64,000 nt of DNA, taken from Prunus persica (taxonomy: Eukaryota > Streptophyta > Magnoliopsida > Rosales > Rosaceae). The stretch spans positions 5,698,036 through 5,762,035 of the forward strand of contig NC_034012.1 of the NCBI RefSeq assembly GCF_000346465.2, written 5' to 3'. The notes below the pieces were generated by a model. It was given only the letters and a program-made list of their open reading frames with translations, searched no databases and had not been told where the DNA came from. Below, one piece after another: positions 36,108 through 47,211 of this stretch. The translations under genes were made by a program, and so were the position numbers. The stretch's first letter is position 1, and the number at the start of each line of letters is the position of its first letter.

Positions 36108-37689
36108 GCTTCCACTCATCTACGCACGGTATGTCTTGTTTTTATTTTTACCTTTTATTTTCAGATGGAAACAGTCCTTGAACAAATATTTGTGTACTGA
36201 ATAAGTGATTGGAGGAAACCGGAGAGAACTCATGGATAACCTTGATCATCACAGATATGTGTATGTAATTTATCTGTGGCGTGCTTACCATGTGCTATTT
36301 CAAGCTATACTTGTGTATATAGTGAATAAGGAGGCTACTTAGAACATGTAGTAAATGCATTTTATTTTCTGTAAGCTTGTTTGGGGTAAAAATATATGGA
36401 ATTTGCCGCAATTTGGACAGTGAGTTGCTGTCTGAGGTTGGAAGCTGCAAGTACTTATTACTGTAGTTATTCTTTTAAGTGTTGCTGGCTGGTGATACTT
36501 CTGTTGTATTGTTTCAGTAAGCAGTTGCTATCATTATTGTTATTGTTGTTGTCACTCCTATAACATATACATATACATATATATTATGGATGCATGGAAT
36601 TAGAAAGCTATGTTCTGTGAGCTGTTAGATTTAAAGGATGCAAACTTATGTATACAACAAGTTAGCCTTTTTTTGCGTCGAAATACAAGTTAGCCTAGTT
36701 TTAGAGTTTTAGGCTCTCTTTTTCCAAAAAAGAAAAAGCTTTCCAGAATTTTAGGTTCATAGAGATGTGGTTCAGACTATTGCTGCTACATAGTGAACTT
36801 TAAGCATTCATATTACATGCTGCTGTAATAGAATTGCTCAGCACTTTGTACATTGAACTCCTTTCCCAATGGTTTTCATTTACACAGTAGATAATTTTCC
36901 AATTTGTCTTCATTTTTGTACAGCATGAAGAGGAAGTTATATTCGCACTCCTCACAAAATTTGGAATGCCGCGACGGCCTGAAATGCTGCTGTATTTTGT
37001 TGGTGTGGAACTTCTTATCTGAAGTGCTGATATATTTTCTTGAGTAGTTTTTAATTTATGACTATTATATAAACTCAGTTTTTGAAAAAAATTGATCGAC
37101 CTATGGAAGTATGCACCTGTTACATATCTGAATTTGCAATTTATTATTATTATATGTAAGCATCTATCAACTGATTTTGCAATTTATTATTATTATTTAT
37201 GAAGTTAATTTCCCATAGCACAACAATTAGCTGGACCTGTATCTAACTTGGGCTCTTGTAAGTGGGCCCCAGAGACATTACCCTATTAGAACCTCGCAAG
37301 TGCTTTGTGACACCTATTATTCCGACTCTCTAACCATATATAAAAGAAATTTATCATGATCTAAGTCATTAGATGAAAATCTTCAACCCATTGATCACTT
37401 TTACATACACATGATTACTTATCTATCTACGTTGCCACAAGATATTTTATTTTGATTTTTTGGTAAAAAATTCTATTTGTTTTAATTTAATTTGAACGTT
37501 TATTGTTAACATCTCCTCCTCACAAAACTATTACAAAACAACGTTTCAGTTTCGATATAAATTATTTAAGGATTTATAACACTAATTTAATACATTAAGA
37601 ATTAATTAAAAAATGACAAGTGACTAATTTTGTGTTTTTCTTTCTAAATGGGCTAAAATGAGTTTTTGAATAAATATCTCATCTATTTT

Positions 37690-37780
37690 CCTTTTGGATA
37701 GCTATTTGATACTTTCTTTCTATTCAACGAGAGACCATATGTAGGCATCAAGCTTGTAGAAATAGTAAAGGTTGTACCGA
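37690..37780 (+). pseudogene. relic of CNGC channel exon 4
   Basis: About 90 bp similar to the start of exon 4 (S5/turret) of both channel genes. TTCTATTCAACGAGAGAC and the following GGCATCAAGCTTGTAG match the coding for F-S-I-Q-R-E-T and W-H-Q-A-C, but with indels and a lost frame. It lies about 750 bp upstream of the CNGC-A start, in the same orientation. It is probably the remains of an older tandem copy. Confidence 0.75.
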
Positions 37781-38241
37781 TAATTGATCTCTTTCCACAT
37801 CTCTCTCATTTTATAATCTTTGTGATTAGTCAACTTTGAGCTTATAGTCAATTAGGAAGTAGCCAAAGAAGTTATGCCTAATATCAATTATTTTAGTATT
37901 TAATTTTTGTTCGATTCCATGGATAAGTGTGAATGCCAAGCTGGAATGTAACACAGACAAGAAGATATAGTAGTTGCCAAGAGATCAGAAAATGCTTAAC
38001 TAATTATATATTCTGCGTTTTTGGGCAAGTCGTCTTTCTTTAATTCCAATTGATTGTAAAGCTCATAAATAAGCTAGCTACTGCTTGCAAGTTGCAGATC
38101 ATAATGTCTATAAAACTGAATCCCTATTTCTGCAGCTTTGGTTTTTCAAGTGGAGTTGCTGCGGAACTCTTGTTAGATTCTGCTTGTCTTCCCTTCGTAT
38201 AGCTTTGTGGTAAGTTCTATCTAAGTTTAAGCTTTCCTAAT

Positions 38242-38267
38242 CTCTCTCTCTCTCTCTCTCTCTCTAG
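38242..38267. repeat. (TC)n microsatellite in CNGC-A leader
   Basis: Run of about 13 TC units in the region upstream of the CNGC-A start. Confidence 0.85.
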
Positions 38268-38532
38268 ATGCATTCAACTTATATAATCTGTACATTACGA
38301 AAATCCATGACTGAAACTTTTGTCCTTCATAGTTTTCTTTTAGTGGAAGAAACTTTTCCGGAATTAGAGTTCAATATTTAGGGTTGTTGAAGTAAAAATA
38401 AAAATAAAAGATATTATTTTAATAATCTGAAATGTTTCATCTTTTCAGGACCAACGAAGACTTTGGTATTGGATTGAAGAAATTCGTTGGATCTATTTAT
38501 AGTTTTCGCGGTGGCATCCTCATATAATATAT

Positions 38533-41500
38533 ATGTCTGACTTAGAGGAAAGCGTTCCCCTAAGGTTAATCTCTCTATATCATTTATATATATTTTTTAA
38601 TGATTTTTTTTGCCAGAGATATCTTGGCATATTTACGTTTACATGATAAAAATACCATTTGCGTTCTTCCTCCTTTTTGCCCTCTTGAAAATTTTTCAAG
38701 GGATATTTGGGTTCCAGCCCGTCAAAATGCCACACGCACAAACTTATCTGCCGTATATAGTTTGAAAGTTTTAGGAAACAAATTGGATGCCTTTAGTAAT
38801 CCGATTGTAAAATATTCAAAAACATACTTAGGAATTAGGATATAAGTAGCTTAGCTCCAGTGTTTCTTTCTTTCTGTCTCTCAGGGACAAACCAAGTTAT
38901 GATTTTGACGATATCGAGAGGCAAGGCCGTCCAACAAAATGGTCCACAGCAGCAGTTAATGGAATTCTTGCCCCAAAGGGGCGCACCCTTCAGCTGTGGA
39001 ACAATATATTCGTAATTTCATGTGTGGTCGCGGTCTCCTTGGATCCTCTCTTCCTTTATATTCCAATCATCAATGAAGAAAACAAGTGCCTTGGAACGGA
39101 CAAAAAGCTGAGGAATGCAGCTCTTGTTTTACGCTCACTTACGGATATCATTTTCGTTGTGCGTATTGTACATCAAATTCGAACCAAGCTTGAGGACTCT
39201 GAGGAACCAGCCGAAGGAAGGGAGTCAATGGGATGGAAATGGAGGCCCTTGTTATGTGTCCCTCTCATAATTGACTTGCTCGCCATTCTTCCCATCCCAC
39301 AGGTATTTGAGTAAAAAGTATATATATACCGTAAATTTTTTAGCCTTGGATATTATTTGGTGACAAAAGTTTTGGAAAAGCTCTAGCATCTTTAGTATTA
39401 TTGCAAACTTGTGTTGAATCTAACCTGTTGTCATTTGTCCAGTTGGCAATAGTTGTTGTGTTTTTCAGAACGAGGGGCTCTCGGTATTTACAAAAATTAA
39501 ACATTTTGAACGCCTTTCTACTCTTTCAATATGTGCCAAATGTTTACCGACTTCACATATCCAGTGAGAAACTTCAAAAGAAGGAAAGATGGATTAAAGG
39601 TGCATTCAATTTTTTTCTATACATCCTTGCGAGTCATGTAAGTTTCATCTCTATTTCTATTAGTAATTTTTTTTTAATATTCCCTTTATTATCATAATGC
39701 TGCCTGAATTATTGATTGACTAACCAAATGATTCATTTTTACAATAACTGCATGAAGACCTCCCTTATTTTAAACTTGGATTCATAACTCACATGTTACG
39801 ATTTATTTATCTATTTATTGATTAGTGGAGTTACTCAGTTTGTTTTTTATTTTTTTTTTAATATCTCCGTAGAATGTTGTTCCAATTATTAATAATTTGT
39901 TAGTATATTTTAGGTACTTGGAGCTTTTTGGTACTTTTTTTCTATTCAGCGAGAGACAGCATGTTGGCACCAAGCATGTAAAAATACGGAAGACTGCATA
40001 GCTTCTCGTTATTGCAATGATAGTACTTCAAGAAATATCACATTCATAAATGAATTTTGCCCTATAAATCCATCAGATCCTTCGCTATTTGATTTTGGAA
40101 TGTACCTTGATGCCATTCAGTCTGGTAACACAGGACCAGTAAATTTTCCAAGAAAATTCTTTTATTCTTTCTGGTGGGGAATCAGAAATCTAAGGTTCGT
40201 ATAAATGAATATAATTAAATCACGAAGTTTTTTTTGCCTCATTAGCTATTCAGTTATCTATGATGCACAGGACCTAGGTTTTTCTTTCTAGAATAAGAAC
40301 AAGGTTCATGTATAATTAGATTATATATGCCATTATCTTGTCTCTCATGTAACATTAATTTTGCAGTAATTTTGGGACGAGTCTCGAAACGAGTAGCTAC
40401 GTGTGGGAAAACTGCTTTGCAATTCTTATTGCTGTTATTGGCTTGCTACTCTTTTTATATCTCATAGGAAACTTGCAGGTTGGTGATGCATTAATAATCT
40501 ATTGATATATTCATATTCCATAAAAGAAATGATATCTTGAGATGGACCCAACGTTGATGTTGATGGATCAAGCTTCATATATTGGACACACTTACAAACT
40601 ACGATATATTGATGCTCATATACGACTTGATGAACATAATCATCAACATTTTCTTCTTCTTTTGTGAAACAGACATATATGCAGTGGGCAGCCGCAAAAG
40701 CGGAGGAGCAAAAGGAGGACGACTTAAGAAAGAGAATTAAGATGAAAGAGGATAGTATAGATGACTGGATGTTAAAACATGGTCTCCCTCAGGATTTGAA
40801 GAAAGAAATCATGGATATCATTAAAGAAAATAACGTGGTGGAGAAAAACATTGATGCCGAGGTGGATGTGAAGTATCTATTCTCCATTGATCTTCCACGG
40901 ACCACTGAAAGTTCTATAAAGCACCACGTGGGCATGAATGTGCTAAACAAAGTATGTTTTTAACCTTCAATCTCTGCCTGAAAGTTCTATATATATGCGT
41001 ATAAATAAATCTTGCCCTTTTTAATCGATTAATGTGTAAGTTACATATAAATATATATAGGTACCAGTGCTTCAAAATATGAAAGTAGAAGTGTTGAAAA
41101 CGATCTGCAACCATCTGAAACCACAGATCTTATACCCTGATAATATCAACGTTTTTCGAAGGGGAAAAGCAATTGATTTCATGCTCTTCATCATAGAAGG
41201 CAACATATCGATCCAAGAAAATGCCTCAGAACCCACTGAGAGTACTCCTGGGAAAGGTGACTATTTTGGAAAAGAACTTCTGTATTGGGCATCACCGGCA
41301 AACTCTTTTGACCTTAAAGTTCCAAGCTCAACACAAAATGTCAGGTGCCAAACAAAAGTAGAAGCTTTTGCTCTCAAGGCCGAGGCGTTGAGATCAATAG
41401 TCTTGAAATACAGACGTACCTGGAATAGGATTTTATACAATTGTGACATTAATTATCCACAATTGGAGGAGTTGGAGTTGGCACGAAGTCCCCATGACAA

Positions 41501-44500
41501 GACTGAACAGGTAGAACATTATATATATCTTGATATATTACTGAATTATTCTTAACTTAACGCCGAAAAAAAATGCTTATGTATATCTCGAGTTTGGGAT
41601 TTCAATAATGTATATGTGTGGCCATACCATGATAAACTAAGCTTCTTCTTTTTTGAATAGACGTATATGCAGATATGGGAGGAGAGTTTAAGACTACAGA
41701 AGTTGAAGGTCTTGAAAGACAACGACATACTTGAGTGGGTGTCAAGAAATGGTCTCCCCGAGAACATCAAGAAAAAAATAATGGAAAACATAACAGAAGT
41801 TAACGCGGTGAAGAAAAACATAGATGTTGATGTGGATGTGGACTTTGTATTCTCTATTCTTCCCCAGGACGTAAAAGAAGCGATAAAGGTCTACGTTGGC
41901 ATGGATGCACTTAAGAAAGTAAGTTCTTACTATGAACATAGCTGCTAGTATATGCATTGAATCTTGTTCTTATTGATCAATTAATGAAAGAATATATATG
42001 TAGGTACCCATGCTTAAAAATATGCCTGAATCCTCGTTGAAATTCATCTGCAAATATCTGGAGCCAGTGATCTACAGCAAGAACGATTACCTTATTCGAG
42101 CACGAAAACCCCTTAACTCCATGCTTTTCATTATAGAAGGGGTAATTATATGGCCCAATACGGCTAACGAGGCTGTAACAGCGGGTTCCTATATGATCAA
42201 CCAGTTATGTCTTGTGAAAGGTGATCTTTACGGAGAAGAACTTCTGAGCTGGGCATCACCCGGCAGCCGTCTTTCTGACCTTCCAATCTCGACCCAAGAT
42301 GTCTGTTGTCAGACAAAAGTAGAAGCTCTTGCCCTCAAGGCAGAGAAAATGCAAAGTACGGTCTCCGAACTACGAGAGCGGTGGACTAATTACTACATTG
42401 CACCTCCTCAGGAGAAGACCTATCTGCAGATACTAAACGAGGTGATACGAAAGCCATAAATGAGGCTAAGACCATTTATTCTTAAATTTTCATGCACCAA
42501 TTATGTACGATGCTCATACCATGTAGGATCTAATGAACTGATGATCAGCCTCTTCTCCTTTTGTTAAACAGACATATAGGCAGTTGAAACCAACAAAATT
42601 GGACAACGTTGAGGATGAGGAGTTAAGACAGAAAATGAAGATAATGATCAAGGAGAGAGATATACTTGAATGGCTGTCAAGAAATGATATCGATGACGAT
42701 TTGAAGACAAAAATCATAATGCACATGAAGTTGAATAAAATTGTGGATGAAAACATTAATGCGGATGTGAATGTGGAGTATCTCTTTAATAATATACCCT
42801 TTGGTATCGCAATTCCTATAAAGAGGCAACTCTGCATTAGCACGCTAAAGAAAGTATGTTCCTCAACCTTTCTATAAATCTTAATTTTACTAGAAAAGAA
42901 AAGGCAAGTAATAAGAAGCATTTCAGTGCATATCATAAATCTTCTTCTTAGGGACCAATTAACGTATGCAATATGTAGGTACCCATGCTTGAAAAAATGC
43001 CTGAAGACGTGTTTAAAAATATTTGCTACGAAGTCAAGCCAGTGACCTACACCCAGGATAGCTACGTTGTTCGAGCAGGAGAGCCACTTGATTTGATGCT
43101 CATAATTACAGAAGGCACAGTTATATGCGCCGGCACGAAGTATCTTGAGAAAGGACATTTTTGTGGAGAAGAACTTCTGAGTTGGGCATCGCCCAACATC
43201 TTATTTTCTGGTCGTGCTCCCATGTCAATCCATGATGTCAAATGTCAAAAAAAAGTAGAAGGCTTTGCTCTCACAGCCGATAAGTTGAGAAGTTTCGTTT
43301 CGCAATACAGCTTAGAGTGGATTTCAAATTTCAACAATTATAGCAATTCACATCAGTTGGAGGAGCAGACAGACAACATTGATAAGATACTGAATGAGGT
43401 TCAGGTAAAACATTATTACTCACAATAATAATTTTTTAATTAATAGAATTTTTTAATCTTTAATTATCACCAGTCAACATGTTTATGTCATATATGTTTC
43501 TGATGACGGTAAAACATTGAATTAAGGGTTTGATGGCCTAAGTTTCTTCTTCTTCTTCTTCTTCTGTGAAACAAACATATGCAGATGGGAACTACAAAAT
43601 TGGAGGACATTGAGGATGAGGAGGTGAGACAGAAGATAAAGATAATGATCAAGGAGAAAGAGATACATGAGTGGGTGTCAAGAAATGGTCTCGAGGAGGA
43701 TTTGAAAACAAAAATCATAATGCACATAAAACTAAATAACCTGGTGGAACAAAACATTGATGCTAATGTGGATGTGGAGTATCTCACTAATAACCTACCG
43801 TTCGGTGTGGCAATTTCTATAAAGAGGCATCTCTGCATTAGTACGCTAAAGAAAGTATGTTCCTATACCTCCCTACAAATCTAAATTTACTAGAACAGAA
43901 GGCAAAGTACTTTGATGGAATATATATTATAATTCTTCTTCTTATATTGACCAATTAATTATAATTTATGCAATCTATAGGTACCCATGCTTGAAAAAAT
44001 GCCTGAGAATGTGTTCGCAAATATTTGCTACGAATTGAAGCCAGTGACCTACACAGAGGATAGCTACATTGTTCGAGCAGGAGAACAACTTGATTTAATG
44101 CTCATCATTGTAGAAGGCAAAATTCTGCAGACCGACATGACTTTGGATACGGGTACAACGGGTTCATCGATGATCACCAATTATCTTGAGAAAGGTGATT
44201 TCTGCGGAGAAGACCTCCTGAGTTGGGCATCACCCAATATATTATTTTCTGGTGATGCTCCTGTCTCAACCCATGATGTTAGGTGTGAAACAAAAGTAGA
44301 AGGCTTTGCCCTCACGGCGGATAAGTTGAGAAGTTTCATCTCCCAATACACCTCAGAGTGGATTTCAAATTTCAACAATTGTAACAATTTACAGCAGTTG
44401 GGGGAGCTGGCATTTCGCCCCGACAACATCGATAAGATACTGAACGAGGTTTGAGTGAAAATTACTAACCCCCATTTTTGTTTTTCAACTAATTTTCTTC

Positions 44501-45376
44501 GAATACTTTGTGTTATGAGTGCCATACCTTGAAGGATTTGATGAACTTTCTAGCAAACATATGTATATGCATGCAGTTGGGAGCTACAAAAGTGGACGAC
44601 ATTGAGGATGAGAAATTAAAAAAGAAGATGAAGACAGTGATTAAGGAGAAACATGTACAAGAGTGGCTGTCAAGAAATTGCCCCCTTGATGAGGATTTGA
44701 AGACCAAAGTCATGATGCACCTAAAATTAAATAAAATTCTGGATCAAAACAATGATGCTGCGGTGGATGTGGAGTATATCTCTAATAATCTACCCTTCGG
44801 TACAGCAATTTCTATAAAGAGGCATCTCTGCATTAGTACGCTAAAGAAAGTATGTTCCTGAACTCTCCATAAATCTTGATTTTACACTAGGAAAAAGTTT
44901 TCCGGCATTTCCTCATACTCTCTCACACCTAGATGGTACATATTGTGAATCTTCTTCTTATGTAGGTACCCATGCTTGAAAAAATGCCTGAAGATGTGTT
45001 CAGTAATATTTGCTACGAGTTGAAGCCAGTGACCTACACAGAGGACAGCTACATTGTTCGAGCAGGAGAAAAACTTGATTTGATGCTCATCATTGTAGAA
45101 GGCAAAATTCTGCCCCCGGACGTGAATTCTGATAACGGAACAGCGGGTTCACCAATGATCACCAAGTATCTTGAGAAAGGTGATTTTTGCGGAGAAGAAC
45201 TTCTGAATTGGGCATCGCCCAATACATTATTTTCTGGTCATGCTCCTATCTCAACCCATGACGTCAAATGTGAAACAAAAGTAGAAGGCTTCGCTCTCAC
45301 GGTTGATAAGTTGAGAAGTTTCGTCTCCCAATACACCTCAGACTGGATTTCACATTTCAATAATTCTAAGTCGTGA
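38533..45376 (+). CDS. CNGC-like channel with five tandem C-linker/CNBD modules (CNGC-A)
   Basis: Cyclic-nucleotide-gated cation channel relative, expected in a membrane. Core exons: 38533-38564, 38885-39302, 39443-39637, 39914-40194, 40367-40478 (346 codons). The start is MSDLEESVPLR. S1 is around VVAVSLDPLFLYIP, S2 is LVLRSLTDIIFVVR, S3 is LIIDLLAILPIPQ, S4 lies in FLLFQYVPNVYRL and S5 in FFLYILASHVLGAFWYF. The pore is FWWGIRNLSNFGTSLETSS and S6 ends LFLYLIGNLQ. Ten further exons follow, forming five C-linker+CNBD modules: 40673-40951, 41061-41510, 41661-41918, 42004-42441, 42572-42853, 42979-43398, 43585-43854, 43981-44448, 44577-44849, 44966-45376. All module introns are phase 0 and there is no internal stop, giving about 1528 aa; usual plant CNGCs are near 700 aa with one CNBD. 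No IQ motif was seen at the end. Exon 42979 could also end at 43404. Whether all modules enter one mRNA needs transcript evidence; several shorter genes or isoforms are the alternative. Confidence 0.82.
40673..41510 (+). repeat. CNGC-A module 1 (C-linker + CNBD)
   Basis: C-linker exon 40673-40951 (TYMQWAAAKAEEQ... ending VGMNVLNK) and CNBD exon 41061-41510. The phosphate-binding cassette reads GDYFGKELLYWASP. Its closest partner is CNGC-B module 1, which shares the AAAKAE start and CNH/CDHLKP. Residues about 347-589. Confidence 0.85.
41661..42441 (+). repeat. CNGC-A module 2 (C-linker + CNBD)
   Basis: C-linker exon 41661-41918 (TYMQIWEESLRLQ... VGMDALKK, 86 codons, the same length as in CNGC-B module 2) and CNBD exon 42004-42441 with cassette GDLYGEELLSWASP. 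The end reads TYLQILNE. Residues about 590-821. Confidence 0.85.
42572..43398 (+). repeat. CNGC-A module 3 (C-linker + CNBD)
   Basis: C-linker exon 42572-42853 (TYRQLKPTKLDNVEDEE... IKRQLCISTLKK) and CNBD exon 42979-43398 with YTQDSYVVRAGE and cassette GHFCGEELLSWASP. The loop before the cassette is shorter than in modules 4 and 5. Either GAG/GTTCAG or CAG/GTAAAA could be the donor; both are phase 0. Residues about 822-1055. Confidence 0.83.
43585..44448 (+). repeat. CNGC-A module 4 (C-linker + CNBD)
   Basis: C-linker exon 43585-43854 starts M-G-T-T-K-L: the usual acceptor before ACATAT has become CAA, and the splice appears to move to the internal GCAG 12-14 nt on, keeping phase 0. CNBD exon 43981-44448 has YTEDSYIVRAGE and cassette GDFCGEDLLSWASP. 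Residues about 1056-1301. Confidence 0.82.
44577..45376 (+). repeat. CNGC-A module 5 (C-linker + CNBD, terminal)
   Basis: C-linker exon 44577-44849 (LGATKVDDIEDE... IKRHLCISTLKK) uses the same shifted acceptor as module 4. CNBD exon 44966-45376 has YTEDSYIVRAGE and cassette GDFCGEELLNWASP, then ends at TGA. Sequence after the stop (GGACAAGACTGATGAGAT) still looks like the D-K-T-D-E-I tail seen in other modules, so the terminus is a shortened module. Residues about 1302-1528. Confidence 0.82.
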
Positions 45377-45443
45377 ACTCTTGCAGGACAAGACTGATGA
45401 GATTTGGAAACACAGTTGAATAAGAAAATTATAAGTAATGAGA

Positions 45444-46068
45444 TGTAACACCCCGGACCGGCTCCGCCGTAGCACGATATTGTCCGCTTTGGGCCCTCCT
45501 CTCACTGCCCGCACGGTTTTGTTTCTGGGAGCTCACGAAGCAACTTCCCAGGGTGGTCACCCATCCTGGGATTGCTCCAGCCTCCCACTCGCTTAACTTC
45601 AGAGTTCTTACAACTCCGAAGCCAGTGAGCTCCCAAAAGGCCTCGTGCTAGATGGATGCGGGTGTGCCATATAAGGCACATCACCCCACTCTCCGTTGGT
45701 TTGATGTGGGATCTTACAATCCACCCCCCTTAAGGGTCCGACGTCCTCGTCGGCACACTCGCACCACACGGCAGAGTGGCTCTGATACCAAATTGTCACA
45801 CCCCGGACCGGCTCCGCCGTAGCACGATATTGTCCGCTTTGGGCCCTCCTCTCACTGCCCGCACGGTTTTGTTTCTGGGAGCTCACGAAGCAACTTCCCT
45901 GGGTGGTCACCCATCCTGGGATTGCTCCAGCCTCCCACTCGCTTAACTTCAGAGTTCTTACAACTCCGAAGCCAGTGAGCTCCCAAAAGGCCTGGTGCTA
46001 GATGGATGCGGGTGTGCCATATAAGGCACATCACCCCCCTCTCCGTTGGTTTGATGTGGGATCTTACA
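45444..46068 (-). mobile_element. intact Cassandra-type TRIM retrotransposon
   Basis: Two 275-bp LTRs (45444-45718 and 45794-46068) flank a 75-bp internal segment; the element is 625 bp long. In minus orientation the LTR starts TGTAAGATCCCACATC and ends GGTGTTACA. The primer-binding site TTGGTATCAGAGCC (initiator-Met tRNA type) follows the right-hand LTR and a purine-rich AAGGGGGGTGG tract precedes the left one. The LTR contains 5S-rRNA-like sequence, including GAAGTTAAGCGAG and GGATGGGTGACC with CCTGGGAAGT, which is the Cassandra hallmark. The target-site duplication TGAGA is at 45439-45443 and 46069-46073. I count four substitutions between the LTRs, implying a fairly recent insertion. It lies 67 bp past the CNGC-A stop, in opposite orientation. 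No protein is encoded, as expected. Confidence 0.93.
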
Positions 46069-46283
46069 TGAGACGCTTATGAGGAATTTGTTTTTCTTTC
46101 CCATTATCATGAATTAATTGTTTATGAAGCTTAACTCTTTTTTTTTTTTTTTTACTTCATTATTTTGTTTAACTCCAACGAATCCGACCAAGCAAAGAAG
46201 GTTAAGAGAATGTAGAATAATAAAATAATTGATAAAATATTCAATCATTTTTGCACTGCCTCATGCTACAAGGTTGAAGAAAA

Positions 46284-46530
46284 TAGGGAGATTCACTATT
46301 ATACCAAATATAGAGGCCCAAATTATTAAAAAACTCTACACGAAATGAACTTTAAAAATATACCCAAAGCTCATTTACAACATAAAAAAGAGGCTTCGAA
46401 CTTCATATAAATTACAAAACTGCTATCGATTTCTTAAAACAAGCCTAACCCCAAAACTTCATAAATAAAAAAAACCATAACACTCAATAGGACATTAAAG
46501 TAATTTTAATAATCAAAATTAAATTAAATA
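46284..46530 (-). repeat. dispersed ~250-bp repeat, copy 2
   Basis: Inverted copy of 4581-4829 with the same terminal and middle motifs, diverged by scattered substitutions and small indels. Confidence 0.7.
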
Positions 46531-47121
46531 GGACCATCTATCATTTTTTGGGTTTCTTTTTTAGTTTGTTTATAAAAATTAAATGGTGTAAGATTTATCT
46601 ATGTCACTAGTGTTAAGGTAGGTATAAAACTAAATAGCTTCACAGGCAAAAAAAAAAGAAAAAAGAAAAAAAGAATCCCTTTTCAATAAAAAAAGGTGAC
46701 CCCAGAGCTACAAGTGTACAAGAAGATACTAACAAGCAAAAGATTAACCTCCTTTGGGCTTAATTATGGTCAATTAGCAACATACATACGATATATAATA
46801 CACCTAACCGCCTAACCGTGTGTAATTAACTCAAAATGGGTAACGTGATGTGTATTTAGATAGAATAATAAAGTTCAGTTTGACAAAAAAAAAAATTAGA
46901 CTAGTATAGTCAATTAGCAACTAGCAAAAATTTAATATATTCAATTGCCGATTAAGTGATTAACCACGTTTGGGCTTAAGTATAGTCAATTAGCAACTAG
47001 CTAAAAATTAATGTTGGTTGGACTCGATGGATAAGTGTGAACGCCGAGCTGGAAGATCGCAAACGACACAAAGAAGGTGCCTATATAATATATATATAAA
47101 CAAAGACCTTTCATCAACAAT

Positions 47122-47211
47122 TACTAGAAAATTAACAATTGAATTAATAAACAAAGACCACGCAAAACCCTGAATCAATTGTTTATTAATGAAATTGTTA
47201 ATTTTCTAGTA
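47122..47211. repeat. inverted repeat upstream of CNGC-B
   Basis: Arms 47122-47154 and 47179-47211 (about 33 bp each) are near-perfect reverse complements (arm begins TACTAGAAAATTAACAATT) around a 24-bp loop. It lies about 260 bp upstream of the CNGC-B ATG. It may be a tiny MITE or a hairpin in the promoter or leader. Confidence 0.85.

Larger units (their letters stand above)
36108..38532. other. intergenic: NLR 3' end to CNGC-A promoter
   Basis: Contains the NLR 3' UTR, a small direct repeat around TTTGCAATTTATTATTATTA (37130-37195), a relic of CNGC exon 4 (37690-37780) and the CNGC-A promoter and leader. A block at about 37849-37960 with GGATAAGTGTGAATGCC is shared with the CNGC-B upstream region near 46985-47060. 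A (TC)n tract lies at 38242-38267. The leader appears spliced, with acceptor CAG/GACCAACG near 38449. Confidence 0.6.

Noticed and set aside
45502..46034. Two identical 60-codon minus-strand ORFs
   Set aside because: They lie in the two LTRs of the TRIM and are identical only because the LTRs are; TRIMs do not encode proteins.
45500..46040. 5S rRNA gene(s) on the minus strand
   Set aside because: The 5S-like sequence is embedded in identical LTRs of a TRIM with PBS and TSD and is interrupted compared with true 5S rRNA; it is the Cassandra hallmark, not an rRNA locus.
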